Positions 1-9,582 of a DNA stretch of 64,000 nt are shown in pieces; position 1 is the first letter of the stretch; every line of letters starts with the position of its first letter. Both the position numbers and the translations under genes were made by a program. The notes beneath the pieces are model-generated. The model saw only the letters and a program-made list of their open reading frames with translations. It had not been told where the DNA came from and made no database searches. Origin of the DNA: Saururus chinensis (Eukaryota > Streptophyta > Magnoliopsida > Piperales > Saururaceae); NCBI GenBank assembly GCA_035235625.1, contig CP141142.1, forward strand, positions 31,568,995 to 31,632,994, written 5' to 3'.

Positions 1-186
1 AACACAAATCCTTCCCCACTTCATTATTTCTATGGGAAAGAGTATGGTGCATAATGTATGGAGGTTGATTGGTCGGACAATGTCATCTACGAGGGCCTCC
101 CCGTCTTCCTTTGTTAGGTCCTCTATGATGGCCTCCACACTCTTCATCTTCGGCTTTTGCTTCCTCCCCGAGAAATATCTCTCAAA
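1..186 (-). pseudogene. Fragment of an acidic, transposon-associated-looking ORF
   Basis: About 61 codons are open on the minus strand up to the window edge. The frame is rich in E, D and K and contains VEAIIEDLTKEDGEALVDD followed by a hydrophobic stretch ending ILFP. This recalls the conserved region found in many plant predicted proteins linked to Ulp1-protease-bearing Mutator-like elements, but I have only memory of that pattern and no search. A stop precedes it on the upstream side, and the LTR at 332 begins about 140 bp upstream, so it is probably a remnant. It could equally be the end of an exon of a gene lying outside the window. The rest of 187-331 shows nothing I recognise. Confidence 0.25.
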
Positions 187-579
187 GAGAGAACTTTTTG
201 CAATGTGTTTACCTTACAAGATACACACCAGCTTCCCCACCAATAGTAGGCCCATGAAGGGTACAAGCTTCCTTTAGCTTAAAAGAGTTGGTCTCTTGAC
301 ACCAATTCATGATCAAGTACTCTAGCAACCGTGTAACACCTTGAGTACACATGCACCTTAAATGCAAAGGTGAAACCCAACCTGGGGTTCAAAAATACAA
401 TAATAAAATTCTTTTTTGAGAAATCACTAGGATCGTCATTTATGTGCAAGAGTGGTAACAATCTAAAAAAATAAAAGTACTTATTCTTATTATTTTCGGA
501 TTGGGCTGACATTGCTATGATGTTGGTTGATATGTACTTATTGGATAACATCTTGAATGTTATTTTAAGAAGATCGGGT

Positions 580-682
580 CTAGATGTAGTTCTGTCTAAC
601 AACTAAGACCGTTTGATAAAACATAATATCATAGATGTAGTTCTGCCTAACAACTAAGGCCATTTAATAAAAGTATAACATC
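580..682. repeat. 51-bp tandem duplication in the outer LTR
   Basis: Two adjacent copies start AGATGTAGTTCTG at 580 and 631 and end AACATAATATCAT or GTATAACATCAT. The related LTR segment at 12960-13020 has only one copy, so the duplication arose in this lineage. Confidence 0.8.
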
Positions 683-1100
683 ATATATGTAATGCTTAAG
701 TATTTTCAACTAAAGATGCACTTATAAGTCAAAGATGACATTGAAAAACATCTACTAACAAATCATTCATTCATAAAATCTGATAAATCATTTACATAAT
801 TGGATACATTAGTAATCCACATAATCCAATAAATCAGATAAATTATTCATTCATAAAATGTTGCCAATACCAAAGGGACATATACCCATGCTTATGGGGC
901 AATTGGATCAGAATGAACCTGATCTTCTTATGATATCTCAATTCATGAGCACGTCATATGCCTCAATAGGCAGTATCTAGGAGTCCTAACTCCGATAGTT
1001 CCTGGTTTTTCAACTGAAGAACTACCCTTCAAATCCTAAAGTCTGAATACAAAGAGTTTGAGTACCACTACAACAAAAAGGACTATTATCGATGCATACC

Positions 1101-1186
1101 AAATAAGACTGCTTAGAGTAAGACTGCTAGAAGATATCCTTGACTAATAAGGCTGCTTAGAGTAAGACTGCTAGAAGAAGATATCC
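1101..1186. repeat. Short direct duplication at the edge of the pararetroviral block
   Basis: Two adjacent copies of about 42-45 bp share AAGRCTGCTTAGAGTAAGAC and GATATCCTTG. They begin within a few bases of the junction with the CACTA end, so they belong to the viral leader or to the integration event. Confidence 0.75.
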
Positions 1187-1275
1187 TTGTCTGTATGCCA
1201 ACATAACAACACCGTTTCTAGCATTAACAAACAGGCCTCTTGTCAAGGTTTTGATTTTCTAGTTATCTTGCAAAT

Positions 1276-1490
1276 AAGAAAAGTGGAGAATAACTCAGTT
1301 TTTTTATGTCAAAGATCGGAACAATGCCACAATGTAGAGCATACTAATCAGAATTATCTCTTTGAGGATGATGGAAGAAAAGTGGAGAATAACTCAATTT
1401 TCTAATGTCAAAGATCGGAACAATGCCGCAATGACAAAGCATACTACTCAGAATTATCTCTTTAAGGATGAAGGAAGAAAAGTGAGTAAG
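1276..1490. repeat. 99-bp direct repeats in the pararetroviral leader
   Basis: Copies start AAGAAAAGTGGAGAATAACT at 1276 and 1375, and a partial third copy starts at 1475, giving a period of 99-100 bp. They lie downstream of the minus-strand TATA box, where the long leader of a pararetroviral transcript would be. Duplicated leader or regulatory DNA is common near caulimovirid promoters. Confidence 0.85.
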
Positions 1491-1654
1491 AGGTATGAAA
1501 TGGAAAAAACACACTTTTTTCGGACTAAAACAAACTATTACAAGCACTGAAAACTCAAAAAATTACATAAAAGGGAAGATCACTCGAGAGGCGACTAAGA
1601 CAAAGGCTTGAGAAGACTTCTTTCTTTTTCCGATGCCCTTCAAGTGTGGGAAGA

Positions 1655-1675
1655 GCCCCATATTTATAGAGGGGG
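1655..1675 (-). promoter_or_regulatory. Pararetroviral TATA promoter (fossil)
   Basis: On the minus strand the DNA reads CCCCCTCTATAAATATGGGG, a strong plant TATA box. It sits after the last ORF and before the leader repeats, the usual place of the caulimovirid genomic promoter. No activity is implied. Confidence 0.6.
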
Positions 1676-1844
1676 AGAAAAGTTAAGGAGGGGGCCTTGG
1701 TTGGTTGGTGAAGTTGGTAGGTTGCATTTTCACCATGTGCTAGGTAGAGAAGAGTTTGGTGGGGGTCTACCTTACTGTGGAAGTAGCCCATATTCATTCT
1801 TCACGTGCTTCCTTATTGGGCATCGTGCACATCATGTGCATGTT

Positions 1845-2730
1845 CTATCTAGTGTCGTCTATGTCATAGTCACTGGACGAATGGTAGGGATTAGGGTCCT
1901 GTGAATCCCAGTCTCGAGTAGGCATGAGACGGTATGTGCTGACAAAAGCATCCAATCCTCGCAGATAAAGGTCTCGATCACTGCTGGCAAAAGGATATGC
2001 CATTATATGTGACGAGATGTCCACATAGTATACTCCATTCATACTTTCCATGTGTAGCTTGAAGTCATAGAAGTCATCTAAATATCGGTAATTTTGTGAC
2101 AAATCAATATTTATCCATTGGAGAACTTTGACTGGTTTGCTGATGTATGGGACGAAAAAATTTACATCGGGAGAACTAACAAAATCCCATGGCAGATGGA
2201 GGCTGATCTGGACAAAGGAACTGTCAACTTCGTTCAGCATGGTCTGTCATTGCTGAATAGGGAAGAACCATTTGAATAGCATTTTTACTCTGAAGGCATG
2301 ATCGGAGAGGTTTTGGCAGACCTGGATATGGAATAGGTAGGCTGGCTGGCATCCAACATTGAAAAAAATGGAGATACGCCATTTTTTAATAATGTACCAT
2401 AGGAGACAAAGGACTTCCTTAGGGCAATAGTAGCAATTCCAAAAACCGAAAGGGCGTAGATAGGCATAGTCAGGGTGCGGTATTTGGAAGAAAATAGGTT
2501 CATTGCGAACTAGGTGGATTTCAAGGTAGGCCGTGATCAAGGTGGTAGTCCGGAGTGGAAAAGTGAAGGCGGCCAGTAAGTTGAAGAGTTCTAGGGGGAG
2601 GTTCTCACATTCTTCAAGAGGCAGTAGGTCAAGGAATAGGTTTTGCTGTGAAGGAATTAGCGGTTGGGAATGCTGTAGGCGGGAGAGAAAATCAACAAGA
2701 ATGTTGTCCTTTTCCTTAATCCTTTTCACC
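1845..2730 (-). mobile_element. Pararetrovirus fossil: region downstream of RNase H
   Basis: This part follows the RNase H domain. Its start carries NILVDFLSRL, similar to the ADFLSR-type ending of caulimovirid RNase H regions. The rest is a longer acidic and aromatic protein of unknown role, consistent with the extra ORF described in florendoviruses. Broken. Confidence 0.55.
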
Positions 2731-2859
2731 TGGAACTTCCATTGGGAAAACTAGTCATGCCAACATAAAAGTTGTGCGTTAGGCAACTATTTTTGCTTGA
2801 AGTGCGCCATATGAGGGAAAGCACTCATGTCCATTTCCACTGTAAATTCATGACCTATG

Positions 2860-3160
2860 AAAAAGAACTAAAATTTGGTAATAGCCATTTTTACCGCAAG
2901 GATTTCCTTGTATGTGCTATGATAGTACTGCTTAGAAGGTTTAAAGGATCCACTCTTGTAGCCACAGAGATGTCGTTTTTGGCTTTTATCAAAGACAAAC
3001 AATGTTGCTCCCCAAGAATGATCACTAGCATCAGTTTGAAAAATACAATGCTGATGGGGGGATGGGATCTGCAGTGGTGGTAGTCTTGGAATAATCTCCT
3101 TGATAGTTTTGACAGCTTTCACATGCTTTTCAGACCAAGGGTGGAGCTTTCCCAAGGAGT
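2860..3160 (-). mobile_element. Pararetrovirus fossil: RNase H domain
   Basis: The minus frame includes FQTDASDHSWGATLF, the first catalytic-aspartate region of retroelement RNase H, followed by the YHSTYKEILAVK motif that carries the conserved glutamate. Broken relic. Confidence 0.85.
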
Positions 3161-3249
3161 TCTGATAGGGTTGCTTTGTGCTTCGCTATATGAGGAATAA
3201 AATCAGAAACATAATTCAGAACACCGAGGAATGTTTGAACTTATTTTTG

Positions 3250-3880
3250 GGACAATGATTATTGAGGAAAATCCTTGAGCTTTTCTACAATATGGGACAA
3301 AGGAATATATTTGTCATTGCGGATTTCCGTTCCAAGGTCTGGTGTGCACAAGACCATCTTTTTTTTGGCGAGCATGAGGCCATAACTACAGCAGATAGAA
3401 TGAAATTCTTGTAGAAGTTGTGAGTGCTCTTCTTCCATTTCGGAAAAAATGAGGATATCATCGATATAGACAAGTGCTGAATGAAGCATAGGGAGGAAAA
3501 TTTTGACCACAGTTTTCTGAAAAATAGAGGGTGCCGTCTTTAGTCTGAATGGAAGGACTGTCCGTTGGTAGTGAGCATTAGGAATGATGAAGCCGGTTTT
3601 TTCTCTATCATCAGGATGAATGCCAATTTACCAAAATCTTGCTTTCAGATCAAACTTAGAGAAAACCTTAGCATCTGCAATTTGTTCAAAAAGGCTCATC
3701 CACTGTGGTAACGAAAACTTTTCATCAGCCAGGTATCTATTGAGGGGCTAATAGTTTATGACTAGTCTGGCTTTCCCGCATGCTTGCTCGACTCGCTTAT
3801 TGATATAAAAAGCTTGACATGCCCACAACGAGGATGTTTCTTCAATAAGACCTTGCTTGAGCAGTTGTGAAAGCTCTTCT
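3250..3880 (-). mobile_element. Pararetrovirus fossil: reverse transcriptase domain
   Basis: YIDDILIFS at about 3451-3474 is the reverse transcriptase active-site motif in its pararetrovirus and gypsy form, followed by a helix and the LAKKKM-type motif. Further RT-like sequence continues to about 3880. Broken in several places. Confidence 0.85.
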
Positions 3881-3889
3881 TGTGCTCAG

Positions 3890-4480
3890 AGTAGCTGGTC
3901 GGGATTCATGCCCGAGTAACTGGCTGGTGTGGGAGTTGATGTGGGGGTTGTAGCCTTGAAAGGAAGGAGGACAAAGAACTTGGGTCTTGTCCATAGCGGT
4001 GAACCATGTTGTGCTTTGAACTCTTCATGCAAGGATACACAACAATCCTGTATGATGCAAAGCCTGATAGCTTCATGATGGTCCTGCAAAGTATGCAAAT
4101 TATTAATAGCAGCCCAGGGGGAAAATTCATCTTTGTAGGATAATCCATGAGGCATCCACTTGAGTTGAGGTAGCTTGTGGAGGATATTGAATCCAATAAT
4201 GACATGTTTTCCAGTAAGAGGGGACCCAAGGAAAGGTTGTGTGATTTGTAAAGAAGGGAATAAGGAGATAGTCAAAGGCTTTCTGATCTTATCAATATGG
4301 AAGGCATTTCCGTTAGCAATTTTGAAATATTGGTTGTGGGGATGCCAATAACTGGTTTTGAGTATGGAGGGCTTAAGAATTGAGCGAGATGCTCCTGTAT
4401 CAAGAAAAGCAATGAGGGGGATGGTAGTAACAGGAAGGAGAGGAGTGGGTTGTATAGCAAATAATTCAAGAAAATCATCT
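3890..4480 (-). mobile_element. Pararetrovirus fossil: aspartic protease region
   Basis: A minus frame near 4388-4415 reads AFLDTGASRSIL, the D-T-G-A active site of retropepsin. IIGFNILHKLP at about 4170-4200 is the usual downstream motif. It lies between the zinc knuckle and the RT, as in caulimovirids. Broken. Confidence 0.8.
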
Positions 4481-4629
4481 ATTCCAAAATTTTCAGCTTG
4501 ATCATCAAGTTGTCATCAGAACTATGTCCAAAACTAGAATAATCTAGTTGAAGGATAGTGTATGAATTATAGTCTTCGTCGGTTGAGAGTTCTTATTCAA
4601 GATCATGGAATTCCTGCTAAGTGATTGCC

Positions 4630-5720
4630 ATCGTCTGCTGAATAAATTGGGCTTTGTGGAGCTTGTTTTTTGTCAGACATTGGCGAGCAAAGTGTCCAGG
4701 TTTTCCACAAAGACAACATTTGTTTGATTTCTTGTGTTGTGGTCCCTTTTTGCGAAAAAATCTCCATTTTTGCTTGGGTATAGCAAATCTATCCATCTGG
4801 GATAATTTTGGTTTGTGAAATGAATCTTCTTTTTGGTAGAATAAGTGCAGTCATTGTCACTTTTGTATTTGATCTGTTCGTCTGGTCGAAGGCAGGCTTT
4901 TCCAAGTTTCTGTCCAGTTTCTTGAAGGCGCTTGATGAACTTGGACTGGTTACACAATCTATCGACAGCAGTGAGACTTAACTGATAAATTTGTCTAAGG
5001 GTGAGATTACCTATGATATCTCCTTTGAGTTTAATAATGTGTTTGGTCTCATCACCCAATGGTTCTGGTAAGGACCGGAGAAATACTTGCTTCAAGTTGA
5101 CATCATTGATGCTACTGATTGCATGGAAACAAGCTGACATATACATAAAGTGTTTTTCAAGGTCCTTTTTGTTGAAAGAACATACTTTTGCTTTCAAAAA
5201 TTCTTCGCTTGCTATTTCTTGACTGAGCACTGGGTATCCAATAAATTCATTATAGAGATAGACAATAAATTCTGAAATATCTTTGGACTGGTGAATCTAA
5301 AGCTATTTGTATTTGCCGAGTGCTAGCCACCATTCATGGAGACGCCCACTAAATCTGGAAAAGATCTTGGTGAGAACGTCTCTGAGGTTGGCATTTGGAA
5401 TAACCATTTTTGCAGTTCCCTAGTCAAATATTTCCATGAAACGGTCATGCCATTTGGAGGGAAGAATATCATCAATGGTAAAGAGCTTCTTGCTATCGGT
5501 ATTTTGAGGAAAAGGCCGAGCAAAAGTAGCATCAAAATTTGGCTCATGTTTCATGTCACCAAATTGCTCAGAGTAAGAGGGTTGTTCAATTGTATGGTCA
5601 CTGTGCATAAAAAGTTCAGGAAAACTTGGGTCAATCTCAAAGGATGTGGAAGCATTTGAAGATGCGAGGTAGTTTTTTCCAGGGGTGTTCTGTAAGCAAG
5701 AGGCTCAGAGGAATGAAGCA
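4630..5720 (-). mobile_element. Pararetrovirus fossil: coat protein region with zinc knuckle
   Basis: CCLCGKPGHFARQC near 4675-4720 is a CX2CX4HX4C zinc knuckle. Upstream on the same strand are a basic stretch, a gag-like helical region, and FTIDDILPSKWHDRF at about 5425-5470, a motif I associate with caulimovirid coat regions. A coiled-coil-prone stretch lies further upstream, at 5990-6240. Broken. Confidence 0.75.
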
Positions 5721-6719
5721 ATAAGATTTGGTTCTTCAATAGGGAAGTAATGAGAAGGCTGTCAGGAGGAAGCTTCAAGGTCAGGGGAGAGGGGGGCCTT
5801 TCCGTTGGGTTTAGAAGGTCTGGAAGTAATAGGTTGTTGGATGGAGAGAGGTGGAGTTTTGTGGTAGAGGCCATAGCTAGGAGGAGGGATAAGTGGTTGC
5901 AGATGATAGTTGGGAATGTAAGAAGAGGGGTTACTGAATAGAGTGGCAAAGGTTGGGTAGTTTGGAATGGGAAGTGGTGTAGTGGTGTGGAAGGCTTCAA
6001 GGCTTTTGAGTTGTGCTTCAAGGTGTCTTTTTTCTGCATCCTTTTGGGAAATGAGTCTGGAGGTAGTGGAGAAATCTTGACATTTGGAAGCAATCTGAAG
6101 AAGTTCTTGGTGTAGGCCATCGACCTTTGCTCGTAGTTCAAGCAGAAGGCTGGAGTTTGGAGTAACCAGTGTTGTGAGCTTTTGTTGTTCAGTGAGGAGC
6201 TTCGAAAGGGCCTTGTTTTGAGCAACTGCATTTACAGCCTGCTAGTTTAGGGCAGCTTCTGCAGTAGAGATTTGTCTCGGCTATCCATCAGGGGATTGGC
6301 CTGCCGGTGTTGGGATCTTCCATATATGCTTGACACACTTGCTTAGATCTTCAATGGAAATATGAGTTCGAACACTGGGTAAGCATGGATCTTTATCATC
6401 GAGGGCATGCAACGTCTTGGTGTAATAGCCACAGAAATTGTTGGGCTCCTTTCTTCTGGGATATAGGACATAATAGTCAAAGTTTACAGAGGGCTCTCCT
6501 AAGAGATCAACCTCGGGATCGCCTACTTCATATTGCCTTTTTAGCTGCTGCTATGAGAAGTTTTTTCTTCTTCGGGCCTTTTCATTAGGATCAGAATGCT
6601 GCATGGTGAACTGGTAGTCCAAATAGTAGTTACAATTGCAAATATCCCACCAAATGTGAGATGTTGGCTATGCAACTACCTCAATGGTATTGACTTCTTG
6701 TAATGGCATGGAGAAGATC

Positions 6720-7110
6720 TCGTTGTCTAAATTCAAGGTTGGGAACTGAGTTTCAATAGTGCCATCAGCTTTCTAGTGAAAGTGGGGAAGGTATCAGCAT
6801 AAGACATAGTAGTTTGCATAAAAGTCTCGTATGCTGTGATCCACTTGGCTGAGAGTATCTGCTGGAGTCGCTCATTGGAGAGCTGTTTGGGAATATAGGT
6901 GCAATGAACGCCTTGGGGGCCAATCTTGATGGCTCTAAGATGGAGATGAGTATAACCTTCAGTTTGCCATTGCTGATGGAGGCTGCTAGACAGAGCAATA
7001 GGGAGGAAGGACTCCTTGGGACCTGCTAGAATCTGGTGTTGGGAGAAAGAGGAGGCTTGAATGAAAAAAAAATAGGCTTTTTGCGGTGTATGACTCTTTA
7101 CTTAACTCGA
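6720..7110 (-). mobile_element. Pararetrovirus fossil: movement protein region
   Basis: A minus frame at about 6880-7020 contains SFLPIALSSSLHQQWQTEGY and THLHLRAIKIG, which match my memory of the conserved movement-protein stretch in endogenous pararetroviral polyproteins. It is the most upstream domain found. The 140 bp beyond it up to the CACTA junction is uncharacterised. Broken. Confidence 0.6.
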
Positions 7111-7268
7111 AAACTTGGTAAGGATTGACAACAGGAAACCAGGTGTCTGGGACATGGGAAGGAACATAACTTCATATAGAAAATCTTGGCTTGAGGCAAA
7201 GGATGAGCGGTAAGCAGTTAATGGTGGTGGAGATTGGCGGGTTACATTTGGCTTTATTATTATCGATG

Positions 7269-8275
7269 TTTTCTATACGTCACTAATAAAATAAAATTAA
7301 AGAAAAATTAAAATTAAATCAAATTTATAATAATAATTATTATTATTTAAAAAAATTAAATAGTGATGCTTTTTAAGCATCACTAATATTGCATTTTATT
7401 TTTAAAAAATCCCCGGTGGGACTAGTCCACCGGGGAAGGGAGAGGGAACCAGGGGGCTGGAGGATGGTGGGGCGCCGGAATCTAGACCCCCAGCTTCGGC
7501 CCCCTCGTCTGAAAATCAGAGGAGGGAGAGGGGGGAGCAAGAGAAGGGAGGGCCAGCTAAGGGAGGTGAGGCAGTTGGGAGAGAGGGGGCCAGCTAGGGG
7601 AGGGGGTGCAGCTCGGGGAGAGGGGGGCCGGATGGGGGAGTGGGGGTTGTCTAGGGGAGCAAGGGCAGATGGGGGAGAGGGGGTGGCTAGGGGAGGGGAG
7701 GTGGTTGGGGGAGGGGAAGCGGCTGGGGGAGAGGGGCTGACTAGGAAGGAGAGGGGGCGCCAGTTTGGGGATATGGGGGTAGCTGGGGGAGGGGGGGCAG
7801 CAGTGGGACAGAGGGGAGAGAAAGGCGATGGGGGACTGGACGGGGTGGAAGGGCTACAGAGGATAGAAGGCCTTCGGCGGCGCGGTAAGCAACTAGGCGG
7901 CACGGCGGCAGAAGGAGGACCGAAGGGAGCTAGGAGGCGGGCTGTGGGCGGAAGGCACCCAGGAAGAGAGGGCGAGGAGGTGGTGAGGCAGCAAGGAGGA
8001 GGGCGGTGAGGAAGCAAGTGGAGAGGCGGCGGGGGGAAATATGGGGGAGGGGGTATTTATAAGGCGCGAACAAAATTTCGCCCGCATGTAAAATTTTCCC
8101 GAGGGGGCGAAATTTCGCCCATGGAAAAAAAGAAAAAAATTTTAAAAAAAATTTAGCAACGCTCTTACAGAGCATCACTATTATCAAGTCTGTAGTGACA
8201 TATAAATCTATATGTCGCTACTTATTACCCTATTTAGCGACGCTTATTCATAAGCATCGCTAAAGATATTTTTTT
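7269..8275. repeat. CACTA subterminal palindromes around a G/A-rich GC block
   Basis: Palindromes such as TAGTGATGCTTTTTAAGCAT (7364-7383) and the AGCGACGCTT/AAGCATCGCT pairs at 8150-8275 flank a GC-rich, strongly purine-biased block at about 7420-8060. That block is open in several frames on both strands only because its composition excludes stops. The encoded strings are low-complexity G/R/E or P/S, so I do not call a gene. Confidence 0.75.
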
Positions 8276-8279
8276 ATAT

Positions 8280-9265
8280 TTTCTTTCTCCTCTCTACCTC
8301 TATCTCTATCTCCCCCCTCTCCTCTCTCTCTATCTCTATCTTCCCCCTCTCCTCCCTCCCTCTCTCCCCCTCCTCTCTATCATCCCACTCCTCCCTCTCT
8401 TTCTCCTCCCTCCCCTCTCTCTCTTCCCTCCCCTCTCTGCACTTTGATGCTCCTCCCTCCCTCTCTTTCCACCCTCCTCTCTCTCTCACCCTCCTCTATC
8501 ATTCCTCTCTTTCTCCTCCCTCTCTCTCTCTCTCTCCCTTTCTCTCCTCCCTCTTCTCTCTCTCTCCTCTCTCTATCTCTCTCTCCTCCCTACCTCTCTC
8601 TCCCTCTCTTTCTCTCCTCCCTCTTCTCTCTCTCCTCCCTCCCTCTCTGTCTCCTCTCTTTCCTCTCTCTCCTCCCTCCCTCTCTCTCCTCTCTTTCTTT
8701 CTCTCTCTCTCTCTCTCTCTCTCTCCTCCCTCACTCTCTCTCCTCCTCTTCTCTCTCTCCTCCCTCCTTCTCTCTCCTCTCTTTCTTTCTCTCTCTCCTC
8801 TCTCTCCCCTCACTCCCTCTCTCCTCCCTCACTCTCTCACTTTCTCTCTCTCCTCTCTCTCTCCCCTCCCTCCCTATCTCTTTCCTCTCTTTCTCTCTCT
8901 CCTCTCTCACTCTCACTCTCCTCCCTCTCTCTCCTCTCTCACTCTCCTCCCTCTCTCTCCTCTCTCACTCTCCTCCCTCTCTCTCTCCTCTATCTCTCCC
9001 CTCCCTCCCTATCTCTTTCCTCTCTTTCTCTCTCTCCTCTCTCACTCTCACTCTCCTCCCTCTCTCTCCTCTCTCACTCTCCTCCCTCTCTCTCCTCTCT
9101 CACTCTCCTCCCTCTCTCTCCCATCTCTCACTCTCCTCCCTCCCTCTCTCTCTCTCTCTCTCCTCCCTCCCTCTCTCTCTTCTCTCTCACTCTCCTCCCT
9201 CCCTCTCACTCTCCTCTCTTTCTCTCTCCCCCTCTTTCTCTTTCTCTCTCCCTCTCCTCTCTCTC
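8280..9265. repeat. Polypyrimidine (CT) tract, about 1 kb
   Basis: Almost pure C and T, in imperfect CTCTCC/CTCCCT units with longer duplications (for example about 8865-8935 and 8988-9062). Long reading frames here encode only S/L/P or E/R strings and are artefacts. It is part of the CACTA interior and ends where an LTR is inserted. Confidence 0.95.
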
Positions 9266-9582
9266 TGTCACACCAGGATTTTTAAAAGCCTATCTAAAAT
9301 TGTATGAATGGTAGTCACAATTTTTTTTTAAATACAAAACAAACCATTTGATTAAATATCCAGGTCATGATAACTAGGGTTCAAAAATACGAATATCAAA
9401 TCATATGATATTATTACACGTCTCAAAATTCAATAAAAACAACTCATCCATCTAAGTACAAGTTCATCAACGGTCTAAAAATAAATAAGTTGACTCTCAC
9501 GCTAATGAAACACTTATGTACCGGAGTTACAGAAACGCAGAAACTTCTTCTTGTGCCTGGAGAATCTGCATCTAACCAAACC

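Larger units (their letters stand above)
1095..7257 (-). mobile_element. Endogenous pararetrovirus (Caulimoviridae) fossil
   Basis: Read on the minus strand, about 5.3 kb carries the caulimovirid order: movement protein, coiled-coil and coat region with a CCHC zinc knuckle, aspartic protease, reverse transcriptase, RNase H, then a downstream ORF. A TATA promoter and a repeat-bearing leader follow. No integrase was seen, as expected for a pararetrovirus. The layout, with a further ORF after RNase H, resembles florendoviruses or petuvirus-like elements, but the genus is a guess. The block lies inside the CACTA left end between two copies of TATTATCGATG (1084-1094 and 7258-7268). It is broken in many places, probably well over ten, and looks old. 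It is an integrated relic, not an active virus. Confidence 0.85.

Noticed and set aside
5551-6231. A 226-codon minus frame rich in L, S and P
   Set aside because: It is out of frame with the coiled-coil and coat-region motifs of the pararetrovirus fossil and has no motif of its own.
7373-8017. Long overlapping frames on both strands (over 200 codons)
   Set aside because: The stretch is G/A-rich with almost no A/T, so stops are absent by composition. The products are low-complexity P/S or G/R/E strings with no domain.
8444-9307. A 287-codon frame in the CT tract
   Set aside because: Encodes only S, L and P in simple-repeat order. It and similar frames at 16567-16977 and 17119-17463 are microsatellite artefacts.
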